Origin: Sphaerolaimus hirsutus
Lineage: Eukaryota; Nematoda; Chromadorea; Monhysterida; Sphaerolaimidae
Direction of reading: 5' to 3'
Assembly: GCA_964036195.1 (NCBI GenBank)
Contig: OZ038456.1
Coordinates: forward strand, 4,650,001-4,714,000
Length of the DNA: 64,000 bases
The notes under the pieces are model-generated. The model had not been told where the DNA came from. It worked only from the letters and a program-made list of their open reading frames with translations, and ran no database searches. Numbering within the stretch: the first letter of the stretch is position 1; the number at the start of each line of letters is the position of its first letter. The position numbers and the translations under genes were made by a program. This document shows, piece by piece, positions 1 through 12,900 of this stretch.

Positions 1-335
1 AATCACGTCATGTTGTCTTATCATTGATTTCTGTCTGTGCTATGTCGCACTTCTCGACAGTAATAAGTATTCATATTTACATGTATTTATATTTGTATTT
101 TTATCCCATTTTGTTTTGTACTTCGCATAAAGCATTGCCGAACTCGTCCTGTTTCATTTGCATAATCTTGCATTCCACGTCTGGGTATTTTTTATCGCTT
201 AATGTTTCTGGCTTTTTGTAAAATTCGTGCATCGAATAAAAGAAGTATCCAGTAAATGAAGTAACTCTCAAACGGTAACTGCAGCAATTCTGGAAAGCAT
301 TTTGTTCAGTTCGGCAGTGCCTTATGTTGATGATG

Positions 336-740
336 CAGGGGTCTCCATGATGTTGGCCCTCGCGGGGGCTGGATAGATACAAAATTGCTCCTCCGGAGGG
401 ATAGATAGCTGAAAATTTATCTGGGGGGGGGGGGGCTCGCTGGGGCAAAGTATATAGGCTTTATCAGTGCATATAAGGCAGAAAGGGAAAAATCGCTAAA
501 AACAGGTTAAAAGTAGCTAAAATGGCTAAAAAATAGTATGTAAACATGTATTTATATAGGCGAAAGCCACGAGTTTGAAGGTGACAAACTTTAAAATGGT
601 ATGAAAATAAACGATTTTGAGCGAAAATTTGACCAACATTTCTCAAAAATCGCTCCAGATAGGTAGGTAGCTGAGCGGCCTCCGGCATAGCTACATAGCT
701 GGCGGATTTGGGGGGGGGCAGCCCCCCAAGGAGATCCCTG
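336..740. mobile_element. hAT-like MITE, family D (CAGGGGTCTC termini)
   Basis: Ends CAGGGGTCTC and GAGATCCCTG, flanked by TGATGATG (328-335) and TGCTGATG (741-748), a 7/8 target duplication. The inside repeats GATAGATAGCTGAGCGG-like units and includes a G-run and CGCTCCAGATAGGTAG. Confidence 0.75.
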
Positions 741-786
741 TGCTGATGCCTTCAGCTGTGCGCACACCCCCCCCCCTCTCGATCAG

Positions 787-940
787 AGCCGCGAGGACAA
801 GCGTCGAGCGCGCAGCCACGTCGGCTCCGCCTCCATGCGCGTGGCCCTGCAGCGCGGCCGGGCGCCGGGCAGCCCGCTGCAGTGCACGCCCCTGTCCAAG
901 AGAATCGCTGAGCAGGGCGACCCGGCTCCTATGCCCATGG
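787..940 (+). CDS. Disordered-protein gene, first visible exon
   Basis: Fifty-one codons plus one base, after the pyrimidine tract and acceptor ending at 786. The protein begins SREDKRRARSHVGSASMRVA and includes the stretch CTPLSKR. Donor is GTGCGG at 941 (phase 1). Its acceptor lies 46 bases after the end of a CAGGGG-type MITE (336-740). An upstream exon must exist because there is no in-frame start with a good context. Confidence 0.6.
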
Positions 941-3900
941 GTGCGGCGAATAATGGTTGGGGGGATTGAGGTTTTGAGGATATTAAAGTAAATACTAACC
1001 GACATTTTTTGGCGAAAATCAAAGGTGATAGTGGCCGTGGCTCAAATATTTTTTTGTACACAGAAGACAACACACATAAGTACTCTGACACAAGCAAAGC
1101 CATATCCAGGGGGGGGGCATTTGCATTCCTCACTTCGAACACTTTTTTATCAGTGGAGCGGTTCTCGCAGACACGAGTCCCCGAAATAGCTATCAGTTGT
1201 GTGCCCGTCGCTGTATATGTTATTTGTATTTAAATGGATATGTAGTGGTTTCTGGCGCTAGCGCCAGCGCCATGGTGTGACGCCTACGAATGGCGCCAGC
1301 GCCATGGCACCATTTCTCAACAAACTGAAAGTGACAGCATTCATGCCATAATCCGAACTTCAATCAACATCGCCGTACTCACTGCGCAGAAAGTGCTGCG
1401 GCGCGTCGCAGCCGTTCATCGGCGGGTCGCTTTTTCGCCAGTGTCGTGCAGAAAGCTACAAATGCGGCAAAGGGCAAGCACAGGGGCCAAACCGCGCAGA
1501 CGCTCTTGGTTGGTTCGAGTTTGGTTGATTAGTGTGGCTTTTTTGCATTTTGTTTTTGAAGGTATGACTTATGCGGTCACCCGTGGCAATGTCTCATAGT
1601 GGGCTGAAAATTGTTTTTGGAAGGATTTATTTAAGATTGTGTGAAAAGTTACACATGTGGAAAGTTTCAAATGTCCTGAAAAGTGCAGGTAAAATTTTGC
1701 TGCAATTTTCTGCTAGCCTCTTGTAAATTTTGGTTGTCACAACTTGGCTGGTGTAATCACTGGTACTCTGTTGACGTATCGTCCATCACTATTGGGTGGG
1801 TTTTCGGTAAACGGTACTGTACGGTACGGTAAACTCTGCCACCCCACACTGGACACCCACAGGGGTATCTTGAATTTTGACCCTCCGAGAGCTGAGCGGT
1901 CTTCGGGATAGATAGCTGGGAAAAAAGTTTGGGGGTGGGGGTTGTGGTGTTTCGATATATAAAGGCTATTTCAGGGTGTAGAATGAAACAAAGGGACAAA
2001 ATTCGCTAAAAGTTGGTGTAAAATAGCTCAAAATGGGTATACAAGAGCATATAGTACTGAAAATAGGTGAATAGGAACAAAAACTAGTATTTTGGAGGTG
2101 AAAATCTATGAAACGGTATGAAAAATAGCGATTTTGAGCGAAAATTGGGGTATAGTTTCTCAAAAATCGCTCCAGATAGGTAGATAGCTGGCCGATTAGG
2201 GGGGGGGGGTTTAGGGGGTAGTAGCTAGGGTTCAAACGGGACCAGTTTTTCGGACCGGGACCGGGACCAGAAATTTTCTAATGTCGGGACCGGGACCGGG
2301 ACTGGGGGGTCGGGTCCGGGACCGGGACTGGCTTTTTTCAATTGTCGGGACCGGGACTGGGGGGTCGGGACCGGGACTAGGATTTGCCGAACCATGTACC
2401 AGCACCGCGGTCTTGTTTGAACCTTGTTGGTACGTAATATTCAGCCAATGTTGTTCCACACACCTCCACTGTGTTAAAGGACCTCGCTCAATGTATTAGC
2501 CTTTTCTTATAACATTATTCAAGTAATGCCCCCACCCTAAATTTTGGCCCTATAGTTAAGAAATAGAGCCATTTGTAGGCGCCAACGCCATGGCAGTATT
2601 GGCGCTGGCATTGGCGGCAATGTCTACTATCTAGGTATCGTTATATACCTATAAATATTTCGTACTAGAATCATGTCGGGGACCTTTCTAACGCTGTTTT
2701 ATTACAGAAAAATACATGTAATCATTGGGTGGGTATTTGCGCGCTCGCGCACAAATTTTTTTTAGATGTGCCTACATAATCTTTAGAAAAGTGCCATTTC
2801 TGGCAAATTTTTTGAAATGGTCATTAAAAATACGTTTTTCTTCGTCCCTTGTCGGGACCACTACAAAATTCCGGGACCGGGACCGGGAGCGGGACTGGGT
2901 GGTCCGGACCGGGACCGGGACCGGGACTGGCTTTTTTGAATTGTCGGGACCGGGACCGGGACTGGGGTGTCGGGACCGGGACCGGGACCGCCCCAGTCCC
3001 GACTTTTTGCCGAACCATGTACCGGGACCGCGGTCCCGTTTGAACCCTAGTAGTAGCCCAAAATTTTGCCTCCGGGATAGATAGATAGCTGAGCCGCCTT
3101 AGGGATAGATAGATAGCTGGGCGGTTTGGGGGGGGGGGTAACCCCCCCCCCCTTCGAGACCCCTGGACCCCCATAAGTCCACCCCGAACCCGTTAGGAAA
3201 GCTCGAGCCACCTGGATGAGCGGCCAGCGAACGACCCCCCGCCGCGCAAGAGCCCCCGCATCGACGCGCCCCACCGGGTCCGTTTCGATTCCGTCCTGGA
3301 CGACCTGGCCAGGGTGCAGGACGCGCGTAGAAAGAGGCATAATTCCCATTGCGGGTGGGGGTGGTTTGGGGGGTGTTTTTGGATTTTGGGAAATGGGGGG
3401 TTGTGTTTTTATTTTATTTTGGAAATGTCGAAAAAGCTTGCATTTATATTTTCACTAGCTTTTTTTCAGGGAGATGAGAAGAATTGGAAGAATTTCTCAT
3501 TTGTATTTTTGTTCTCCTGGTTAAGTTTTTCTCTGTTGTTTCACAGTTATTAAATTATATATTCTTTTTAGAAGATTTTGTGGGATTTTACTTAATTATT
3601 TTTTTTACAATATCACCTATTTCTAATGCTAATTACTATCTATATGTGCGTACCATAGCGGATTTCGAAATCACATCCCGCAGGGAAGAGAACTTGGCAG
3701 CTTGCCAACTTTTTGACATCGCTATAAATATAAATAAAATAGAGTAATATAGATATATACCATGTAAACATACAAAAATAGCGATTATAAACGTTTAAAT
3801 TGGCAAAATGGAGTACATTTTAGCGATTTTAAGCACAAAATTGGGGAACATCGTTTGGACTTGGTCGTGGGTCAAATCGTTTGACTAGCTTGGACTAAAG

Positions 3901-6900
3901 TTCTCATACGTGACCCGATCCTCTCGCAGCACCCCTGATACGCAAGGCGACACGTCCGGACCGGTGACTCGTTTGCACTTTGAGTACGAGAGCCCCAGGC
4001 CGCCCAGCGCTGTAAGTTCAATTCATTTTCGTTTGTTGTATTCGTATTTCATTGGCGCTCGAACCTGGGACGGGTGAAAGTTTGTTAAACTCATCTTTAT
4101 TACGTGAACTTTTATATTCAAATTTTTTTGGCCGAGTGTCAATAAACCCGGCATAATACAGGATGATGCCGCGCCTGGGACGGAACAATCGCAGGCGGCC
4201 AGCTGGCTGCAGTCCGATTTATCACATCCCACTGCGGTATGTATGCGTAGGGTTCAAACGGGTTTGACTTTTCGGTATCGGGATTGTTTTGTTTTTTGGC
4301 ATTTCCGGGTCGCGGGTCTGCGGTCATGGGATCGGTATTGTTTTAGATTTCCGTATCGGGACTGGTGTCACGGGGTCTGGGTTGTTTTTATAATTTTCGG
4401 GTCTGGAAGTGAGCTTCGCAATCGGAATCGGGACTGTGAAATCTCGAAATATTCCGGGATTCGAGATCGAGAACCCGTTCGGAACCTAGGTATGTCCGAC
4501 GTACAGAGCAGCTTGACAGCAAAAAAATCCAATGGATTTATATATTTTTTAATCAATATTGGACTACTCTCTTTGCAGGCGTGCGGCACTCCCCTAGGAA
4601 ACGAGTTGCAAGTGTCGCGCACGACCGCCGGCGACGTGTCCGTCGTGGTGAACACTGACAGCGCGAATACAAGTTGCGATGAGAATAACTCGGATGGGAT
4701 GGCTGCGCAGGTCGGATTAGTTTAACGTTGCAAGAAATTCACTTGTTTGATCTCGCATACATTCTGAGTTGAAAAAAGGATAATTCTCGATAGATGGCAG
4801 GTGGCAACTCTGACATAACTGAAAATGGCAACACGTATAAATTGCGTCAGATACAGAGACTGAGGTTCGAAACCCACCCCTGTATAGTCTACTGACGGTA
4901 CACGTTACAATGAAATCGACCATATACTATCTGAATAAATGAACATAATACAAAATTTCTCATCAGATCACATGACCAGGGACGTACGCAGGATTTTTGA
5001 GCGGGGGGGGGCGGATTGTATACGGAGCCCGGCGAACGGGGGGCCCCCCCCCCTAAAATTTCCTCCTGTAGTAAACGGAATGGGGCCATGGCGCTGGCGC
5101 CATTCATTGGCGCCAGCGCCATAACCCTATTGGCGTTGGCGCCAACGCCAAAGTGTACTCTAAGTACTTATTTGCGCCTAAATTGAGGTACAGGGCACTG
5201 CGTTGAAGGCATTTGTAGTGGTGTAGGCGGCCGCCCCCCCCCCCTGCGTACGTCCCTGCACATGGCTCTCTATTTTGATACCTAAATTGTATGCACAATT
5301 TCTCACGAAATATGTTAGCATTGATTGCATAGCGTTCTGTCAGCATACCACTCTATGTAAGGCCGTATCCAGGGGGGGGCGTTCCCGGGGTGAGACCAGA
5401 AAATTCCCGGGAAATGCATCCTGTAAAATTTTCGTAGTATGTTAAAAAAATTGCGCGTAAGCGCGCATTTCCATCCATGCCATTCATAGTATCAGCAGAT
5501 TGGTCCCTGTAGACACAAATCCCTATAAATGTACTCTGACGTATGCATGTCGCTGTAAAATGTATGTATTTAAATTTACGTACATAAACAGCGGTTTCTG
5601 GCGCCAGTGCCAATGCGCCCCCCCCCCGTTGGTCGGGTTCCGTAAACAAGCAGCCCCCCCCCCCCGCTCCACAATCCTGTATACGTCCCTGACTCTATGC
5701 CCCCCTCTTAGGCTGTTTCCTCGAGCGGCAACCCAGTCGATGCCGACCGGCCGTGCAGCGCGACGGATAGTGGAAGCGTCACAGCCACTTCTGGCGCCGC
5801 GCCAACTGGCGCCGCGCCAACTGGCGCCAGCAGCGCCAGCGCCAAGAAAAGGTCAAAGCGGCGCCATACGGCGCCAGTGCACATTGGCGCTGCTAATCTA
5901 CGCAGGATGAGACCCAATACTATTCGAAATGGACTGTCTTATAGGGCTACGCAGAATGCTAATGGCGTGAGGGTCAGAGAGGCGAATGGTGGGTAGGGTT
6001 CAAACGGGATTGACTTTTCGGGATCGGGCTTGGCTTTTTGAGTTTTCGGGATCGTGATTGTTTGTTTTTGCAGATTTCGGGATCGGGATTGGGGTCTCAG
6101 GTAGGGTGGCAGAATTTACCGTACCGTACCGTACCGCATTTTTGGAAAAATTACCGTACCGTACCGTACAGTTTACCGCACTTTTAGAAATTTACCGTAC
6201 CATACCGCGTACCGCATTTTCCCAAATTTACCGTACCGTACCGCGTACCGCAATCATTTACCGCAGAAAATGCGGTAAATTTTACTCAGATTGACCTTAA
6301 AAATGCACCTTAAAATTGACTTTAAAATGTGGTGTTCTGCAAATTTTTTGCGCGCAAGCGCGCAAATTTGACAACATTGTTTTAACTGATTTGAAGCTCT
6401 TCCATTTGCATATGCAATATGGCTGTAACTCTTCATTTACATTAGTATTATGTGTTTTTAAAATCAAGCCATGTGCTTCAAATCACACTGTAGGTGTTTT
6501 ACATCAACCTCAATGTTTTGAGCTTATTTGTTGTAGGTACATATGTTTGATGTAGGGTAGTATACAAAAGGTAATCAAAAGAAAAATGAATGTTTTAATA
6601 AAATAACAACTTTGCTGTTGAATTGAAATCTGTTGCTTTGAAATCTGTGGCAAATTGAAATCTTATGGCTACACAGCAGGGGTCTCCAATGGGGGGTTGA
6701 AGTGTGTCCCCAAATTGAATTCATGGCTTATTGCCATATGCACTTATATACTTTTTTACCAGTTTCACCCACTTTTAGCAATTTTTCTCCATTTCTTCCT
6801 TCTGAACCTTGAAAAAGCCTATATATTGAACCACTGCATTGTGGTTAATGTAATTCTATGTTATCACACTGTTATTGTGTTTTAAAGTCCATTAACACAT

Positions 6901-9900
6901 TGCATAATTCAATTTAGTGTCAATTCATGAAGTAAAAGTGGTCTGTAGTGGTACATTGGTACAGTTCTGACAAGCGAAAATTTACCGTACCGTACCGTAC
7001 CGCGAACCGCACTTTTCAGATTTACCGTACCGTACCGTTTACCGCAAAATTGAAGATTTACCGTACCGTACCGTTTACCGCAAAGGAGAAAATTTACCGT
7101 ACCGTACGGTTTACCGCAAGGCCGTACCGTCTGCCACCCTAGTCTCAGGATCGAGATTTTGGTCATTATTCTGGCATTCAGAGTCTACAAAGGTCTAAAA
7201 CAATCGCGGATGCCAGTAAAGTGGCATAAAATAGATGATGGAAGTTTCCGTTTGCATTTTTTAGTGCAAAAACGTCATTTTTCACTTTTTATTATTTCCA
7301 CTGATTTTTAAGGGATCGGGGTTGGGTTTTGAAAACTTTCGGGATCGGGATTGTTTTTTTTGGGATTTCGCGATCGGGGTCCCGTTTGAACCCCTATGGT
7401 GGGTGGTTTCTATTTATAATTCAAATTTTGTTTACGCCTTTGCTAACTGGGAAAAGCGTTTGCAGTCGGCAGTCCGCTGTGCGAGTCGCCGGATGCTGAT
7501 AAAAGCGCTGATGAAGTTTTCAGCAATGAAAACGTGCGACGGGAGTCGCAGAATAACACGCAGAATACTCCGTTGTTGGAAAACCTGTCGCTGTCCAGAG
7601 GGTTGGTGTTTACAATTACAGAACTATAGCCCCATTTTAGACAATTTTGAAAAAAAATCCGATTTTCAATTTTTCTGAATTGCTTTGTTTAAATAAAGGC
7701 GTTTAGAAAAAAATGGATTTTCCCCAACCCTTGTCCCTTTTTTCAAACATCAATCCAAATTTTCAATCGCGCCTTACAGCGCGAGAAACAATTCCGGCGG
7801 GCGAGCCCTGCGCCATCGACACACGATCACGATCGACGGGCAAATTCTATCGCCGCGCAATGCGGCAAAACTTAGCACTGGTCCAAGCAAACGAAATGAG
7901 GCACCCAAAGTGCCCAGGGCAGTTGCCAGTGACTCTAACTGTTCAAATGGGCACAAGGTGGTGTCCAAATCCGTGTCCGACATGCCCTCGGTCAGCGTGC
8001 AGATCGTGCACAGTAGCAGCGATGTGGTCAAAGAGATGGTCGATCGTGATCCGGCTATAAAACAGAAATTTGGCACCGACAATGTTGCTGTTGTGCTGGA
8101 AGAAAAGTGTGCGTGGGTTGAGTTTTTTTTTCTCGTTTTGCATTCCGGGATTTTTACCGGTTTTTTAACTTTTTATGTTGACTCATGACTATATTTGGAA
8201 ACTTTTGAAGAAGAAAATTATAAAAAAAAGTTTTTTCATCGCTATTCTTGCCGATTTCAAACGAGTAAAGTTTTTAAGTAAAAATTGTGTCAGCTTCAAC
8301 TCAATTTGTCACAACTGTCAAATTGTGTCAAAAAACATAATGTGCGTTGTTTAGAACAATGAATTATCTCTGATTATAATTCAGTCGAGAGAAAATCAGC
8401 TATTTTTCACCCTCATTTCCCCCCCCTATCATTGCAGCCCCTGTAAAAACACAACCCAGCCCAGTAAAAAGTGACTTTTTGGCCGTGCCAGAATCTCCCG
8501 GCCCTGTGCCAGGTGCGGCGTCACCTTCGGAGGCATTTGCACACTCTGAGAAAGCGTTGCAAGCTTTGGAAAGTTGCCAAGATCCTACCGAACAGATGAA
8601 CGCCGTGGCCGAGATCACTGGTGAAAAGGTGAATGTATCTAGGGTTCAAATGGCATTGAGTATTTCGGGATCGGGATTGGGGTCGCGGGATCGGGATTGT
8701 TTGTTTGTTGTTGTTTTTCGGTTTCGGGATTTTGGACAACGTTCTGGTATTGAGGATTTTTCTCTAAATTTTCACAAAAAAGTCTAAAAACACACTTAGG
8801 TGCCAGAGAAGTGGCATAAAATGCTTCACTGGGTGTTTCCGTACACATTTCCCAGTGCAAAAGAGTCATTTGGAAAAGTCGGAAAAAAATAATTCCGGGA
8901 TATGGAAATGTTTTCGGGGATCGAGATAATGGTTTCGGGATATATTGATCTATATATTTCTTAAACGAAACGATCATAAATATAGGCGTCGGTTGCCGTG
9001 CGTCCTTCGGTGGCATTTATACAGGCTTCGAGGCGGGGAATGGTCAAGAATGCCATTCAAATGTTTGAACACACTGAGGTATGTTAAATTTCGTAGTTGT
9101 TTAGAAGCCGGCGTTTTCTCCGCAAGTAAATTAACATTTAATTAATTGAATTTTGAAGTTGTGTTTTTGAATTAATTTGAATCACTTTTGTCTGTTTCCA
9201 CAAGCAGTGCTCAGCTCCGCTCAATATCGCTCAAATACCTCAAATCGCTCCAGATAGCTAATCCTTCCGTTTGAGACCTCTGCAGCTCAAATACAGTATG
9301 CAGCCCTTCTATTAGAAGAAATACGGTACTTAGACCCGCGCAACCCCCTGATTTTGGTTGAAAAAAATGTCTATGTTCTACTCTATGATTTATACCCCCC
9401 CCCCCCAGTCATCTGCACGGCGGGCCACTCTGATGCCGCCGGCGGGGGTGTCGCGTCTGACCCGGCCCACGCTCGCCTCGCGCGCCAAGCAGAGGTCGCG
9501 CGCCCTGCTCATGCACCAGTTGGCCGAGAATCCAGATGAGGTAAGTGTGGGGGGGGGGGGTTGGACAGGGACGTATCCAGGATTTTTGAGCGGGGGGGGG
9601 GCTGCTTGTTTACGGAGGCCGGCGAACGGGGGGGGGCTGAGCCCCCCCCCCCCCTAAAATTTTAGGTACATAGTGTCGGAATGACGCCATTAGTTGGCGC
9701 CACGCCATGGCGCCATTGGCGTTGGCGTCAGCGCCATGGAACGCTGTATATGTATGTAAATATGCATACAAAACAGCAAAAAGCACAACATTCAGTGTAT
9801 TTATAATGATTTGCTGTCACATGGAGCCAATCTGATGGTAATTAGGGTTCAAACGATATATCGTATCGAATATCGGATATCGACCATTTTTTAATATCGA

Positions 9901-12900
9901 ATATCGATATCGAAAATTTTGAAAAAATATCGAATATCGATATCGAAAATTTTGAAAAAATATCGAATATCGATATTGAATATCGACCATTTTTTCGATA
10001 CATCGAACCTATGTTGTGTCCCTAAAAAAAGTTATCATTTTCATTTTGAGATATTTATGATTGATCTGATTTGCTTGATCTGATCTAAGAATTGTATAAG
10101 ATGAGTAAAAGTACAGTACTTATAATGTCATTTTTGTTGGAGTGCTAAATTTGAAGCCAGAAAATGCTGATATTCTATTTTTTGCAACATGCCCTCAGCA
10201 ATCAGGTTATCAGTATGAACTGTAATATCTACCGATTGTTATTTGTCTGATACACATTGATTCATCATGTTTTTTTCTACATGTTCTACTTTTGAGTGAT
10301 GTAAACCTTGTTAAAATCACTTGTACCATTCACATTTAACTAAAGAGATGATTAACCATGCGTGCAACCACATGAAAATACAATATGTCACTTGAAATTA
10401 GGGTTCAAACGGGATTGACTTTTCGGGATCGGGATCGGGATTCACTTTTTGAGATTTCGGGATCGGGATCGGGATCGGGATTGGGGTTTCGGGATCGGGA
10501 TCGGGATTGGTATTTTGACATTTCGGGATCGGGATCGGGATCGGGATTGGCCGGGATTGGGGTCACGGGATCGGGATCGGGATTGGGATTGTCATTTTTT
10601 CGGGATCGGGATTGGGGTCTAGGGATAGAGATTTTCATCACTGTTCTGGCATTCACAGTTGTTCATAAAGGTCTCAAAACACTGTTGGATGCCAGAAAAG
10701 TGACATAAAATGGACGCTGGGGGTTTGTGTTCACATTTTTGCATGCAAAAACGTCATTTTTTCACTTTTTATAATTTCCACTATTTTTTCCGGGATCGGG
10801 ATCCCGGACTTGGGAGATTCTCGGGATCGGGATCGGGATTTGAAAGTTTTCGGGATCGGGATCGGGATCGGGATTGGTATTTTTGGATTTCGGGATCGGG
10901 ATCGGGATCGGGATTGGGGTTTCGGGATCGGGATCGGGATCGGGACTGCTAAATCCCGGAATCTCACGGGATCCGGGATCGGGATCGGGATCCCGTTTGA
11001 ACCCTACTTGAAATATGCCTTGCTATACCAAAAGCAAATCGCAATATCGAAATATCGAATATCGACCATTTTTTAATATCGAATATCGATATCGAGGTTC
11101 CATATCGTATCGATATCGAATATCGAGTTTCAGAAAAAAATATCGAATATCGATATCGAAAAGTCATATCGTTTGAACCCTAATGGTAATACCTTATGAA
11201 GGTGAAGAATGCGCGCTCGCGCGCAAAATTTTTTACGCTGAAGTTGAAAAAGTCGCATTTTCCGGTCACTTTCTGGTCTCGCCCCGGGAGGGGGGGGGGG
11301 GCTGCAGCGCCCCCCCCCTGGATACGGCCCTGGGGTTGGATGACTTTTTGGGGTGATTAGGATTGGTTATGGGTGTTTCTCTTTTCCGATTTCCGGGGGC
11401 AAGTTTTTTTCGATTTCTGGCTGTTAAATTTTTTTCCGTTTTTACAGCTCATTTTCCATTTTCTGGCAATTTTAATTGTTTTTTTCACCTCGTTTGCTGT
11501 TTTCAGGCAATTTTTCTGGGGGGGAGGGTTCCACCTCATTTTCTCACAACTTTTCTGTGTTTTTTTCACCTCATTATCTATTTTCCGAATCCTTGTCTGT
11601 TTCAGCCGAACTGGTCAACCTGTAAGCAATTTGTTTCAATTACATGTGAATTTTTCTGTACTTTTTCTTTCTTTTTTGCAAATTTTGTTTTTCCTTCTTC
11701 CAGCAAGTGCAAAAAGTTCTTTTCCATTTTCCGGCAATCCATATCCACAAACCCGAACCCCCGCAAGTGTCAAAATCCAGTCGATACCTTCAATTTGTCG
11801 CCGCAGAGTCGGGGGTTTTGTAGATTTACCCCCTATCACCCCTACTAAACCCCTGCGCAGACTGTGCAATCGACGGGCAGCCCCCGGCAGCGGCGGCTGA
11901 GCAGCGCCAAGCCGGCCACCCCCGCCGTGCTGGCGGCCAGGCGCACGCTGAAGCGGCTCAGTTCTGGGGGTATGTTTGTTTTCGGGGGGGGGGGGGGTGG
12001 GGTTGGCGGGGGATTTTTTATTTATTTTTTTATTTTTTGTTCATCGCAACACTGATCGGGGAGGTTCAAATCACTAGCGAAAATTTTAGTACTTGTGTCA
12101 CAGTGTTCTCAGCAGGAAAGTACATGCAATTACTGTTGAAATTTTAAGTAGTCAAATGCGAAATGGAATGTGATTCACACAGCAAAAATAACAAACTTAT
12201 TAATATTAAAATTGAAAATTACCAAATATTAAGCTTTTCCAAGGCTCTAAATTACCTAATTATATTACCGCTGAATGCATAAGAGTACACTGGCTGCCAA
12301 TTAATATGGTTTTTAGTTTCATCTATGTTCCCCAGAGATGATTTCGAAGAAAAATCTATCTTGATTGACTGCAGTGATTTTCTAAATCGATTTCATTTTA
12401 AAAGACGATTTATAATTTAAAAAATCGGACAGATTTCAAATCAATTTTAAACCAACCCTAGCTGCGTGGTTTGTGCTAGGGTGTCAAATTTCCGTTTTCC
12501 GTTTCCGTCTTTCCGCAGGAAAATTTTTTACCTTTCTGTTTTCCGTTTTCCGGCAGCCGAAAAATTTTTACCTTTCCGTTTACCGTTTTCCGGCGGCCAA
12601 AAAAATTTTACCTTTCCGTTTTCCGGCAGCTGAAAATTTTTTACGTTTCCGTTTTTCCGGCCCATTTTTCCGTTTTCCGGCTGAAAAATTTTTACGTTTC
12701 CGTTTTACCAGGCCATTTTTCCATTTTCTGGCTCGATTTTCAGTTTTCTGGCATTTTTCCATTGTTTTTCCAATCTGTATTTATCTTCAATTGGCTCATC
12801 CCATTGTTTTGTTTTTGTCTCTTGGAGCAGCATTGACAACTGGGATTTCAGGGTCAGTGAAACAGGTGCTGTGAACCCAATTGGGTCATATGCTGACACC

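Larger units (their letters stand above)
9566..11332. mobile_element. Family-E MITE, outer shell of a triple nest
   Basis: Left end CAGGGACGTATCCAGG, right end CCTGGATACGGCCCTG, perfect duplication GGGTTGGA (9558-9565 and 11333-11340). Holds the element 9843-11182. Starts 25 bases after an exon end. Confidence 0.88.

Noticed and set aside
3640..3740. Possible extra exon of the disordered-protein gene (ADFEITSRREENLAA)
   Set aside because: No usable donor follows and its inclusion breaks the phase between exons 3197-3354 and 3930-4011.
9843..9860. TAGGGTTCAAACG termini resemble the tRNA B-box (GGTTCAANNCC), suggesting SINEs
   Set aside because: The motif is a terminal inverted repeat present at both ends with 8-bp duplications; no A-box, tRNA fold or poly-A tail accompanies it.
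10385..10967. Open frames of SGSGSG or RDRDRD repeats
   Set aside because: They are translations of the (CGGGAT)n arrays inside a MITE, open in several frames on both strands.
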